A stretch of 64,000 bases of DNA from Rosettibacter sp037481715 (GCA_037481715.1 JBBFLD010000007.1:1-64000); one strand, 5' to 3'. Positions 7,248-14,161 are shown, counted from the stretch's first letter. Program-made: numbers and translations. Notes: a model not told the origin generated them from the letters alone.

Positions 7248-8167
7248 AACAATAACATCTCCGATGCTGTTTTTACTAATCTTTCTGTTATTTCTTTTTT
7301 GCCACTCTTTGCAACTCGATTAGTTCTCAATATTAACTTTTCGAGTTTTCTGCCATTGCCTTTTGCAAGTTCGTGAAATGTTTTATAAACGCCATTAGTA
7401 TTTGGAAATATTGTTTGAACTATTAATTTTGTATCGTTTTCATTAAAATCTTCAAGCTGCATTACTATTCCTACACGGCTGTATAATTGCTTAAATTCAC
7501 CTCGTTTGCCTCTTAAATTTGCTATTAGCCTTGGCAAGCCAATTAATAATATCCCAATATTTGCTTTATCATAAAGCCTTCTTATCATATCAAGTGCACG
7601 GTAAGGCAAATTTTCTGCTTCATCAATTATTATCAATCTGTTTGAATCCTTTAATTTTTCTACACAATCAATAAATAAATCATAAATTCCTCCGTTGCCG
7701 TCCAATCCAAGTTTTCGATGCAGCTCTTTAAAAAATACTTTTGTTGTAAAACTTAAATCTGCTTCAATAAAAATTACATCCGGGTTCTGCCTTGCATATT
7801 CTTTTGCAGCTTTAGTTTTACCTGTGCCAGCCTCTCCAATTAATACTCCTATTTCTTGTTCGTTATGACATGTTCTTGCTATTGTAAATACCATATCAGC
7901 ATTACTTATTGGACAAAATGGAATTGATTCCTTTGGCATTGCTTCAATTTCTTCCTGCCGCATTAAGTATGCAGCAATTGCCCATTCTAACTTTTGAATA
8001 TCCCCCGGATATTTCCCTTGCAGGTAGGTAGATACTACTGCTGCAGAATAACCAATCTGCTTCGCAATCTTATTAATTGAAATATCTTTCCTTTCAATAA
8101 AATCACGAAGCTTCTGAAGAATTGAATTATTTTGTTTTTCCATTTGATTTTGATTAATTTTGTCCAT
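7244..8167 (-). CDS. MuB-like AAA ATPase, transposition target-selection protein
   Basis: MuB-type ATPases bind target DNA, activate the transposase and give target immunity. This 307-aa protein has an N-terminal Cro-like helix-turn-helix (INKIAKQIGYSAAVVSTYLQ, about residues 31-50), Walker A GEAGTGKT near 110, Walker B LIIIDEAENL near 160 and a sensor region LIGLPRL near 190. The HTH-plus-AAA arrangement is that of Mu B. It has a strong AAGGAG ribosome-binding site and lies downstream of the transposase in the early operon, as in Mu. Confidence 0.88.
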   Translation of the reverse strand: MDKINQNQMEKQNNSILQKLRDFIERKDISINKIAKQIGYSAAVVSTYLQGKYPGDIQKLEWAIAAYLMRQEEIEAMPKESIPFCPISNADMVFTIARTCHNEQEIGVLIGEAGTGKTKAAKEYARQNPDVIFIEADLSFTTKVFFKELHRKLGLDGNGGIYDLFIDCVEKLKDSNRLIIIDEAENLPYRALDMIRRLYDKANIGILLIGLPRLIANLRGKRGEFKQLYSRVGIVMQLEDFNENDTKLIVQTIFPNTNGVYKTFHELAKGNGRKLEKLILRTNRVAKSGKKEITERLVKTASEMLLL

Positions 8168-8197
8168 CGAAATACTCCTTTTTTATTTATTAATTTT

Positions 8198-8231
8198 GCC
8201 TTCGCAATCCGATTTGCGAAGGCTTTTTTTT
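8198..8231 (+). terminator. Perfect hairpin with T-tract on the plus strand
   Basis: GCCTTCGCAA (8198-8207), loop TCCGAT and TTGCGAAGGC (8214-8223) form a 10-bp perfect stem, followed by eight T on the plus strand. Both flanking genes run on the minus strand, where the hairpin instead precedes the MuB-like ribosome-binding site. As a terminator it would stop antisense transcription; on the sense strand it would be an mRNA hairpin. Confidence 0.7.
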
Positions 8232-8238
8232 ATATCCA

Positions 8239-8508
8239 TTATTTTGTTCTGCATATTTTATTATAAACTTCTAATATTTCATTTGCATCTTCAATTTCTT
8301 TTAATGTTTTGTCTTCTTTATTTGCAAGTACATTTTTAGCATTATTGATTGTATTAGGATCATGCGATATTTGAGTAAATAATTTTGCTTTTTTTAATGC
8401 ACTTAAAGGATTTTCTCCCCTCCCCAATTCTATTTCTAAACCAATTTTCTCATTTTGAAAATTTGGGAGTGCAAATACTCTAGAGTATGAAATTGTTTTT
8501 ATCTTCAT
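8239..8508 (-). CDS. Conserved phage hypothetical protein
   Basis: The 89-aa protein sits between the transposase and MuB-like genes. It opens with a beta-rich part (TISYSRVFALPNFQNEKIGL, then EIELGRGENPLSAL) and ends in helices with many Lys and Asn. This N-terminal pattern (ISYSR, N-E-x-IGLE, GE-P) is familiar from small phage and archaeal hypothetical proteins of unknown role. A GGAGG-type site lies just upstream. Confidence 0.6.
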   Translation of the reverse strand: MKIKTISYSRVFALPNFQNEKIGLEIELGRGENPLSALKKAKLFTQISHDPNTINNAKNVLANKEDKTLKEIEDANEILEVYNKICRTK

Positions 8509-8562
8509 AATTCCTCCTATTAATTTATTTTTTAATATCTCTACAGTTTATTTGCAGAGGTT

Positions 8563-10800
8563 TTATTTTGCTCTCCTTAATAATTCTTCAACGGGGTTTA
8601 TAAATCCTTTTATTCCAACTAATTTTGCATATTCCATCGCAGCTTTATTTCTCCTTTCTGCTTCGCTTAACTTTTTCTTTTTATTAATACTATTCGAAGA
8701 ATTGTGCCCGTGAGTCCCGATAAAATCTGGACAAAGAATCCCTTGTGTGTCTTTCTGAACTCTATTTATATGGTTTTCTTTTAACTCAATAATCTGCTTA
8801 AATACCTCTACTGTCTCTCTCTTCCTTTTCTCTTTATTCCTCAATGCTTCTGTTAACATTAATACATCTTCTTCTTCACCAAGCAACCTTGCCGCAGGAT
8901 GATATTTTATATCATCTTTCTGTGCTAAAAATAAAAACCTCTCTTTTTGATCTAATACCACTAATTCTTTATCATCCAAAATATCATATTTAACTATAAC
9001 TTTACTTCCAATTATTCTTGGCATCTCTTCATTCCAATAGTAATTTCCTCTAAAACGAATTCCATTCTTTTGTATTGTTCGTGTTTCAACGGAAAGCATC
9101 AAATAAATCAATTCTTTTTTACTTATTAATCGCTCTATATATTTCCCTTCCTGTTTAATCTTATTTATTGAATGCATAAATACTTCTGCAGGTGTTAAGC
9201 CTTTATATTGCCCATCTTGATGCGGTTGCGCTGCATATTCTTTAATGTATTCTTCTAAGGTTGCTGCTAAAATCTCAATTGTAATTGGAGTATTATCAAA
9301 TAATCTTTGATGCAATTTCTCATTTCTCATCAACATTGCTGGTTTTCCAGCAATATCGGTTCCCGTATAAGCTGGAAGCCTTCTTTCCATCTCACCAAGT
9401 GTTTTAAACCACCTCTCAATAGTCTTGCTCTGCCCATGATATGGTGTCGCATACATAGTTTCAATTTTTAATTTGCCAAAAAGACCCGGCAAAATTGTAT
9501 CTTTAAAATCTTTCACCCCTCTGAAATATTTTGCCCGAAATGCTCGCCCATTATCTAAATAGATTACTTTAGGTATATAACCAATTTCTCCTGGCTGCTC
9601 AGAAAAAAATCTTCCTAAAAATAATATTGTCCTTCTCAATGCACTCGCAATCGTAAGTATATTCTCCGTCGGCATTATCTCCCAACCAAGCGGCATAGAA
9701 GATTTAAAGTCAAAAAACATTACAAGTGTCATTCTTTGCGGTCTCCCGGTTAATGGATTTATCACCATTACATTCATTGTATGACCATCAGCTACTACAA
9801 TATCACCAACCTCAACTCTATCTTTATCTCTCAATATATCTTTCATTATTTTATCATTAAATGCCTTCATTCCATATCGCCCAAGCGTCCATAAATCTAT
9901 ATTCTTATTCCTCCAATCCATAATAAATCGCCTGTAAGTAGCATCGCTCTTTAATGAATATCCTTTCTGAATAAAAATTTGCTTAGCTTCCTTTAAAATT
10001 TCTGAAATAAGTGGCCTATTTGGATTTAATAGCAATGGAATTAAAACTTCTGCTTCTTTATTCGATATTGTTCTTATTGAAGGCTTAATTTCAGGTTCAA
10101 AACATGCTGGGTCCCAGTTATTTTCTTTTAATTTTTTTCGCCAGCGGTATAAAGTTCTTAGTGAAATTTCCCCAATTTTAGATTTTAAGTTATTGTATAA
10201 TCCATTATTAAAATCTTCCACAAATTTTTTTGCAATTTCAATTTTTTTGCTGCTATTCCTTAATATATCATCAAATATCTTAGTAATGTTATATTTAGAT
10301 GCAGCCTCGTCCGATAAATTTATGCTGTTCTGTGCAATGCCAAGAATCTCCCCGTCATTCTTTGTCCCTATAAAATCGGAATGAAGAATTTCACTATTTT
10401 TTACCTCACTATTATCAGCCAAAAACTGTATTATTCTAAGACATTTCTCCCAATCCCCAAGCTTTTCATAATATCTAAACATACTCTCAACACTTATTTC
10501 ATACCCATAACCACCATTCATCCTCACCTTACGTGTGACAAAATGTCCCTTCTGAATATGCTTTTGGATTGCTTGTTGTGAGATACCTAATCGGTTGTAA
10601 CCTTCTGCAACCTTTATCCATTTAATTGATAGCTCTAAATCATTATATTTTATTGAGTTATCATCAGTTGTAACCTTTTTTTGCTGGTTGTAACCTTGGT
10701 TGTAACCTTTAGTCTCAAAGGTTACAACCGCATTCATCAAATTTTCGCTTGAGTTTTTAGTGTTTCCGAAGCTTCCAGCTTCGCCGTAAGGGTCTTTCAT
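8563..10800 (-). CDS. MuA-type DDE transposase/integrase
   Basis: This is the phage transposase that cuts and joins the phage ends for integration and replicative transposition. The 745-aa protein has an N-terminal DNA-binding region with LGISQQAIQKHIQKGHFV, a second HTH domain (SLRTLYRWRKKLKENNW), and a catalytic RNase H fold with the acidic triad in VVADGHTMNV (D), VIYLDNGRAF (D) and GQSKTIERWFKTL (E). A beta-barrel and a basic tail follow. The start overlaps the upstream regulator's stop (ATGA). The reading frame contains at least three kinds of repeat: a TTCCA-loop palindrome at codons 6-12, a GGTTGTAACCTT array at codons about 24-70, and two copies of a DFIGT-encoding repeat. Confidence 0.9.
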   Translation of the reverse strand: MKDPYGEAGSFGNTKNSSENLMNAVVTFETKGYNQGYNQQKKVTTDDNSIKYNDLELSIKWIKVAEGYNRLGISQQAIQKHIQKGHFVTRKVRMNGGYGYEISVESMFRYYEKLGDWEKCLRIIQFLADNSEVKNSEILHSDFIGTKNDGEILGIAQNSINLSDEAASKYNITKIFDDILRNSSKKIEIAKKFVEDFNNGLYNNLKSKIGEISLRTLYRWRKKLKENNWDPACFEPEIKPSIRTISNKEAEVLIPLLLNPNRPLISEILKEAKQIFIQKGYSLKSDATYRRFIMDWRNKNIDLWTLGRYGMKAFNDKIMKDILRDKDRVEVGDIVVADGHTMNVMVINPLTGRPQRMTLVMFFDFKSSMPLGWEIMPTENILTIASALRRTILFLGRFFSEQPGEIGYIPKVIYLDNGRAFRAKYFRGVKDFKDTILPGLFGKLKIETMYATPYHGQSKTIERWFKTLGEMERRLPAYTGTDIAGKPAMLMRNEKLHQRLFDNTPITIEILAATLEEYIKEYAAQPHQDGQYKGLTPAEVFMHSINKIKQEGKYIERLISKKELIYLMLSVETRTIQKNGIRFRGNYYWNEEMPRIIGSKVIVKYDILDDKELVVLDQKERFLFLAQKDDIKYHPAARLLGEEEDVLMLTEALRNKEKRKRETVEVFKQIIELKENHINRVQKDTQGILCPDFIGTHGHNSSNSINKKKKLSEAERRNKAAMEYAKLVGIKGFINPVEELLRRAK
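8714..8740 (-). repeat. DFIGT-type repeat, copy near the transposase C-terminus
   Basis: On the plus strand this reads GTCCCGATAAAATC then TGGACAAAGAATC. It is translated in the transposase as part of QGILCPDFIGTHGHN. It matches 10364-10389 at about 21 of 26 bases without gaps. It lies in the low-complexity basic tail, outside the catalytic domain. Confidence 0.6.
10364..10389 (-). repeat. DFIGT-type repeat, copy in the transposase N-terminal region
   Basis: On the plus strand this reads GTCCCTATAAAATC then GGAATGAAGAAT, translated as ILHSDFIGTKN between the first DNA-binding segment and the next helical domain. ATTCTT/AAGAAT arms at 10357-10362 and 10384-10389 can pair. A GC-rich extension (encoding DGEILG) adjoins it. 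Copy 2 of the pair is at 8714-8740. Confidence 0.6.
10593..10729 (-). repeat. GGTTGTAACCTT array and 13-bp hairpin at the transposase 5' end
   Basis: GGTTGTAACCTT occurs on the plus strand at 10593-10604, 10686-10697 and 10698-10709 (the last two in perfect tandem), with AGTTGTAACCTT at 10666-10677 and an inverted copy at 10718-10729. The last direct and the inverted copy make a perfect 13-bp stem with loop AGTCTC. Five sites in 137 bases near the phage left end are placed where Mu keeps its transpositional enhancer. They are translated as KGYNQGYNQ and VVTFE. Confidence 0.65.
10767..10783 (-). repeat. TTCCA-loop palindrome at the transposase N-terminus
   Basis: CGAAGC-TTCCA-GCTTCG, identical over 17 bases to the copy at 2645-2661 in the portal gene about 8 kb away on the other transcription unit. 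It is read on the minus strand as GEAGSFG at codons 6-12, so the same repeat is translated in opposite orientations in the two genes. Confidence 0.75.
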
Positions 10801-11264
10801 AGCTCTAACTTCATTTGCCCTTCAAAATGTTTATTGCAATATTTTTTTGCCTCTGCACTTTTGGTCATAACCATCTGCAGAGCATTTATCACATCGTTGT
10901 AATTAGTTTCGGTTGGTTTATCAAGGAATTTTTTCAAATTTCTCACGGCAAGCGTTGTAGCATCCTGATAATCTGATATTAACTCAGTACTGTCTATCTT
11001 TGGCGTCTTAACTCTCGGTTCCTTAACCAATAAGAAGCCACAAATCATCGCAATTTTCTCTAAAATCGCATAATTTCCAGTCGCTTTCATAAGAGGAATT
11101 AAATAATCAACCGGAAATTTTACTCCATTCTCATCTAACGGAAGCCCTGCTCTATATAGATAATTACTGCTTATCCCAATCTCATCTGCAATTTGTTCTA
11201 CCGATTTTCTATTCCGGTGAATAGTTTCATAAAGAATCGTTTTAATACTCTTTGAATGTGCCAT
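10797..11264 (-). CDS. Phage early regulator with N-terminal HTH
   Basis: The N-terminal part (KSVEQIADEIGISSNYLYR, about residues 18-36) is a helix-turn-helix like those of phage CII/Cro-type regulators; the C-terminal half is helical. An in-frame TTG at 11306 has no ribosome-binding site and overlaps a palindrome, so ATG at 11264 is preferred (155 aa). It is the first gene of the transposase operon and ends in a 4-base overlap with the transposase start. A regulator of transposase expression is the likely role; the family is not certain. Confidence 0.65.
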   Translation of the reverse strand: MAHSKSIKTILYETIHRNRKSVEQIADEIGISSNYLYRAGLPLDENGVKFPVDYLIPLMKATGNYAILEKIAMICGFLLVKEPRVKTPKIDSTELISDYQDATTLAVRNLKKFLDKPTETNYNDVINALQMVMTKSAEAKKYCNKHFEGQMKLEL

Positions 11265-11293
11265 TAAAAACAAATCCCAAAATTTTAATTGTA

Positions 11294-11308
11294 ATTTGTG
11301 CGACAAAT
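11294..11308. promoter_or_regulatory. Palindrome ATTTGT-GCG-ACAAAT, candidate operator
   Basis: A perfect 6+3+6 inverted repeat lies about 30 bases upstream of the preferred start of the early regulator and just downstream of the terminator of the Ner-like gene. This is where the transposase operon promoter should be, so it is a candidate operator for that operon. No clear -35/-10 pair is visible. Confidence 0.4.
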
Positions 11309-11317
11309 GTTTAATTT

Positions 11318-11374
11318 AGAACAAACAAAAAATGCAGCTTTAAAGCCCATTAAAAGGCATTTAAGCTGCATTTT
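11318..11374 (-). terminator. Intrinsic terminator of the Ner-like gene
   Basis: AAAATGCAGCTT (11329-11340) pairs over 12 bases with AAGCTGCATTTT (11363-11374), extended inward by GCC/GGC and neighbours. On the minus strand it is followed by TTTTGTTTGTT. The gene's stop codon lies inside the stem, so the terminator separates the Ner-like gene from the transposase operon. Confidence 0.75.
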
Positions 11375-11531
11375 GAACAATTTCCTTAATCTTTTGAATA
11401 AGTTTATCGTTCTTTCTTTTCCCGTTTAAGACAAGGGAAACTAAAGATTTACTTACACCGATTCTTCTTGCAATCTCGGATTGATTTATAATTCTCTTGT
11501 CAATTTTTAATGGCTGTTTTAATTCAGTCAT
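11361..11531 (-). CDS. Ner/Cro-like small HTH regulator (56 aa)
   Basis: The short frame starts ATG at 11531 (MTELKQPLKIDKRIINQ) and contains a compact helix-turn-helix, SEIARRIGVSKSLVSLVLNG, then KRKNDKLIQKIKEI. It is divergently transcribed from the repressor gene and is the first gene towards the transposase, the position of ner in Mu (cro in lambda). Ner represses early transcription after infection. The gene ends inside its own terminator stem. The HTH is clear; the Ner role is inferred from position. Confidence 0.75.
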   Translation of the reverse strand: MTELKQPLKIDKRIINQSEIARRIGVSKSLVSLVLNGKRKNDKLIQKIKEIVQNAA

Positions 11532-11569
11532 TTTTTTATTAAAATTTCTTCAACATCTGTTTACAAATA

Positions 11570-11583
11570 TAGGTAATTACCTA
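11570..11583. promoter_or_regulatory. Operator palindrome TAGGTAATTACCTA
   Basis: A perfect 14-bp palindrome sits in the 91-base gap between the divergent Ner-like and repressor genes, 5 bases upstream of the proposed repressor -35. A related half-site (TAGGAAATTA) lies at 11604-11613, overlapping the proposed -10. The arrangement is that of a two-protein lysis-lysogeny switch. Confidence 0.65.
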
Positions 11584-11587
11584 ATTA

Positions 11588-11617
11588 TTGTCAAGTGTTT
11601 TTTTAGGAAATTATAAA
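11588..11617 (+). promoter_or_regulatory. Candidate promoter of the repressor gene
   Basis: TTGTCA (11588-11593) and TATAAA (11612-11617) are separated by 18 bases. Transcription would begin at or just before the ATG at 11623, giving a leaderless mRNA, as for lambda cI from PRM. No ribosome-binding site precedes the ATG, which fits. Confidence 0.45.
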
Positions 11618-11622
11618 ATTTT

Positions 11623-11979
11623 ATGACAATAGGAGAAAAGATTCGTTTTTTTGCGGAAAATTCAATTGGTTCGGTAGCTAAACTTGCTGAATTATTAGGG
11701 ATGAAACCACCTAGTTTATATGTTTATCTTAATAATGAAAGTATTCCAGGTGGAGATATATTAAGGAAGCTCAAAGATCTCGGTTGCGATATAAATTGGC
11801 TATTAAGCGATGATGACAGACCACCTCCAGAAACCATTTACGAAAAGCGAATAAAAGAACTTGAGGAGGAGATTAGAATTTTACGTGATAGAATTAGCCA
11901 GATTGCTCTCCTCACTCAAGAAGTAGAAAAAGCAAAAAAAATAAAACTGAAAAGTACTTCTACATCAACGAGCTCATAA
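11623..11979 (+). CDS. Prophage repressor, Cro/CI-type HTH with coiled-coil tail
   Basis: The 118-aa protein has an N-terminal HTH (VAKLAELLGMKPPSLYVYLN, then GGDILRKLKDLGCDINWLLS), typical of CI/XRE repressors that end with the INWLL segment, and a C-terminal coiled coil (KRIKELEEEIRILRDRIS) for dimerisation. It has no peptidase domain, so induction would not use LexA-like self-cleavage. It points outwards towards the phage end, as the Mu c repressor does. No ribosome-binding site precedes its ATG. Confidence 0.75.
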   Translation: MTIGEKIRFFAENSIGSVAKLAELLGMKPPSLYVYLNNESIPGGDILRKLKDLGCDINWLLSDDDRPPPETIYEKRIKELEEEIRILRDRISQIALLTQEVEKAKKIKLKSTSTSTSS

Positions 11980-11980
11980 A

Positions 11981-12045
11981 AATTTTTTGTGCCATTTTCA
12001 TGCAAAAACATGTAATAATTGGCAATTTTTTGTGCCATTCACTCA
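11981..12045. mobile_element. Phage left end with two transposase-binding repeats
   Basis: AATTTTTTGTGCCATT is present twice, exactly, at 11981-11996 and 12024-12039, 43 bases apart. Read towards the phage, both units extend to a TG: TGAGTGAATGGCAC and TGCATGAAAATGGCAC. Mu-type elements have terminal TG...CA and several transposase sites near each end, so the phage probably stops near 12045. The exact junction and the 5-bp target duplication cannot be fixed without the other end. Confidence 0.6.
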
Positions 12046-12112
12046 ATAACTTTGAGCGCCCTTAACTTATTATTTTATTTGCACTTATAACAATTATTTA
12101 AAGTATCTGAAT

Positions 12113-12469
12113 TTGTCAAATTACCTGAAAAATTATAATTATTTAACATGTGATGAAATTTCTACAATAGATAAAATAGTTACTTTAACTGAAGCAAAAC
12201 ATAGCAAAAATAACTTACTTCCTTCTTTAGGTGATATTAAAGATGGGCTGGTAAAGATGATTTTATTTTCCAATCTTGAAGATGTTATAATTGAAAACAA
12301 AAAATACAAAGTTGTTCCTGTTTTGAAATTAACCAGCAGTCTCAGGTTTTCAAAAAAATATTTAACTAATTCACAAGTAACAACATTAAAATTATTAAAA
12401 GAAGAATCTAAAATTAATAATTTTACTATCTACATCAACAACAATAATCTTAATAATGTCAAATTATAA
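12113..12469 (+). CDS. Hypothetical protein, possibly the 3' remnant of an interrupted gene
   Basis: The frame is open from 12056 and the first usable start is TTG at 12113, with no ribosome-binding site. The protein (118 aa from TTG) contains LPSLGDIKDGLVKMILFSNL, which looks like a conserved block from a larger enzyme, perhaps a type II restriction endonuclease, but I cannot confirm this. It ends in an Asn-rich tail. It lies about 10-70 bases beyond the inferred phage end, so it may be the tail of a host gene cut by phage insertion, with the rest beyond the left edge of the window. Confidence 0.5.
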   Translation: MSNYLKNYNYLTCDEISTIDKIVTLTEAKHSKNNLLPSLGDIKDGLVKMILFSNLEDVIIENKKYKVVPVLKLTSSLRFSKKYLTNSQVTTLKLLKEESKINNFTIYINNNNLNNVKL

Positions 12470-12526
12470 TTCTAAATGCTTTCAATAAAAACATACTTTT
12501 ATCAACTGACTTGTTTATAAAATATT

Positions 12527-13138
12527 ATGCTTAATTACCCTAAACTCAAACTCCCACTCGAATTTTATACAAGAGATGTTCATACTGTAGCAATAGAATT
12601 ATTGGGCAAATTATTTGTCCGAAAAATCAAAGATGAATTTTTAATCGGAAAGATTGTTGAAGTCGAAGCTTATGATGGAAGAGTGGATGAAGCAGCTCAT
12701 TCTTTTAACGGAAAAACGAAACGCAACGAAATTATGTTTCAAGGAGGTGGCAGACTTTATGTCTACTTCACTTATGGTATGCATTTCTGTTCAAATGTCG
12801 TAACTGGCAAAATTGATGACGGCACTGCTGTTCTTCTTCGCGCAATGGAACCAATCGAAGGATTAGAATTGATGGCATTAAACCGCTTTGGCAAAAAAAT
12901 TATTTCTGAAAAAGAAAAAATCAATCTAACCAATGGTCCTGCTAAGATTTGTCAAGCATTCAACATCACACGAAAAGAAAATGGAACTCTTTTGACTGAA
13001 GATGAAATTTTCATCTTATATCAACCCGAAATTAAGAGAAGTCAAATTGAAATATCAAAAAGAATAGGAATTAAAAAATCTGTAGATTTGCCTTGGCGGT
13101 ATTTTATTAAAGATAATCCTTTTGTATCAAAAAAATGA
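12527..13138 (+). CDS. DNA-3-methyladenine glycosylase (AAG/MPG family)
   Basis: This base-excision repair enzyme removes alkylated purines (3-methyladenine, hypoxanthine) from DNA. The 203-aa protein has the family core: LPLEFYTRDVHTVAIELLGK, then VEVEAYDGRVDEAAHSFNGK (catalytic Glu in EAY), QGGGRLYVYFTYGMHFCSNV, VLLRAMEPIEG and LTNGPAKICQAFNI. Length and start match bacterial MPG proteins. Its stop overlaps the next gene's ATG by 4 bases, so it is translationally coupled to the glycosyltransferase. Confidence 0.93.
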   Translation: MLNYPKLKLPLEFYTRDVHTVAIELLGKLFVRKIKDEFLIGKIVEVEAYDGRVDEAAHSFNGKTKRNEIMFQGGGRLYVYFTYGMHFCSNVVTGKIDDGTAVLLRAMEPIEGLELMALNRFGKKIISEKEKINLTNGPAKICQAFNITRKENGTLLTEDEIFILYQPEIKRSQIEISKRIGIKKSVDLPWRYFIKDNPFVSKK

Positions 13139-14151
13139 ATAAACCTAAAAATATTCTAATTGTCCGAACTGACAGAATTGGCGATGTTGTTCTTACACTC
13201 CCTCTTTGCTCAATTATTAAAAAATATTTTCCAAAATCAAAGATAAGTTTTCTACTTCGAGACTATACAAGTGCTCTCGCAAAAAATAATCCTTTTATTG
13301 ATGAAGTTATAATCCTCAAAGAAAAAAAAGGGAAAACATTAATTTGGGAAAATATTAAACTGCTCAAAAACAAATTTGATGTTTGCATAATTGCTTATCC
13401 AACTTTCAGATTAGCATTGATTCTTTTTTTATCTAAAATCAAAATAAGAATTGGAACAGGATATCGATGGTATTCTTTTTTATTCAACAAAAAAGTTTAT
13501 GAACATCGCAAAGATGCTAAATACCATGAACTTGAATATAATGTTCATCTGCTTAAAAAAATTGGCATTGATGAAAATGTAAATCCACTTAATATTCAGT
13601 TTGGACTTAAACCTTCAATTGAAAGCACTGAAAGAGTAAATGAATTACTCAAATCAAAAAATATTTTAAGCCAAAAAAGTATAATAATACTTCATCCGGG
13701 AAGTGGTGGTAGTTCTCTTGATTTCCCTGTTAATAAAATGAAAGAGCTCGCCAAAAAAATTTCTGATGAACTTGATGTTGAGATTTTAATCACAGGTAGC
13801 AAAAATGAAAAGGAACTATGCCAATCTCTTGCTGTAAGCAAGAAAACAAAAAACATTGCTGGTGAATTTAATCTGTCAGAATTAATTGCATTAATTGATA
13901 AATGCAAATTATTGATTGCAAATTCTACAGGACCAATTCATATTGCTGCTGCTCTTGGAAAATTTGTAATCGGATTTTATCCAAATATTGTTACATGTTC
14001 TGAAGAAAGATGGGGACCTTACACAAATAAAAGAATAATTTTTAAGCCGAAAATAAATTGCTATGACTCTACAAAAGAAAATAATTGCATGGACACAATA
14101 GAAGTTGAGGAAGTATTTGAAGCAGTAAAAAAAATATTAAATAATCATTAA
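13135..14151 (+). CDS. Glycosyltransferase family 9 (heptosyltransferase-like)
   Basis: GT9 enzymes add heptose or related sugars to the lipopolysaccharide core using ADP-heptose. This 338-aa GT-B protein begins ILIVRTDRIGDVVLTLPLC, the canonical GT9 N-terminus. The second Rossmann domain has ILHPGSGGSSLDFPVNKM (the nucleotide-binding region) and LIANSTGPIHIAAALGK (the conserved TGPxH motif). It acts at the inner face of the cytoplasmic membrane. It is the middle gene of a likely three-gene operon. Confidence 0.88.
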   Translation: MNKPKNILIVRTDRIGDVVLTLPLCSIIKKYFPKSKISFLLRDYTSALAKNNPFIDEVIILKEKKGKTLIWENIKLLKNKFDVCIIAYPTFRLALILFLSKIKIRIGTGYRWYSFLFNKKVYEHRKDAKYHELEYNVHLLKKIGIDENVNPLNIQFGLKPSIESTERVNELLKSKNILSQKSIIILHPGSGGSSLDFPVNKMKELAKKISDELDVEILITGSKNEKELCQSLAVSKKTKNIAGEFNLSELIALIDKCKLLIANSTGPIHIAAALGKFVIGFYPNIVTCSEERWGPYTNKRIIFKPKINCYDSTKENNCMDTIEVEEVFEAVKKILNNH

Positions 14152-14161
14152 CAGGCTTGAT

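Noticed and set aside
10593..10729. CRISPR-like array
   Set aside because: The repeats are only 12 bases, partly in tandem without spacers, and lie in coding sequence. No cas genes are present.
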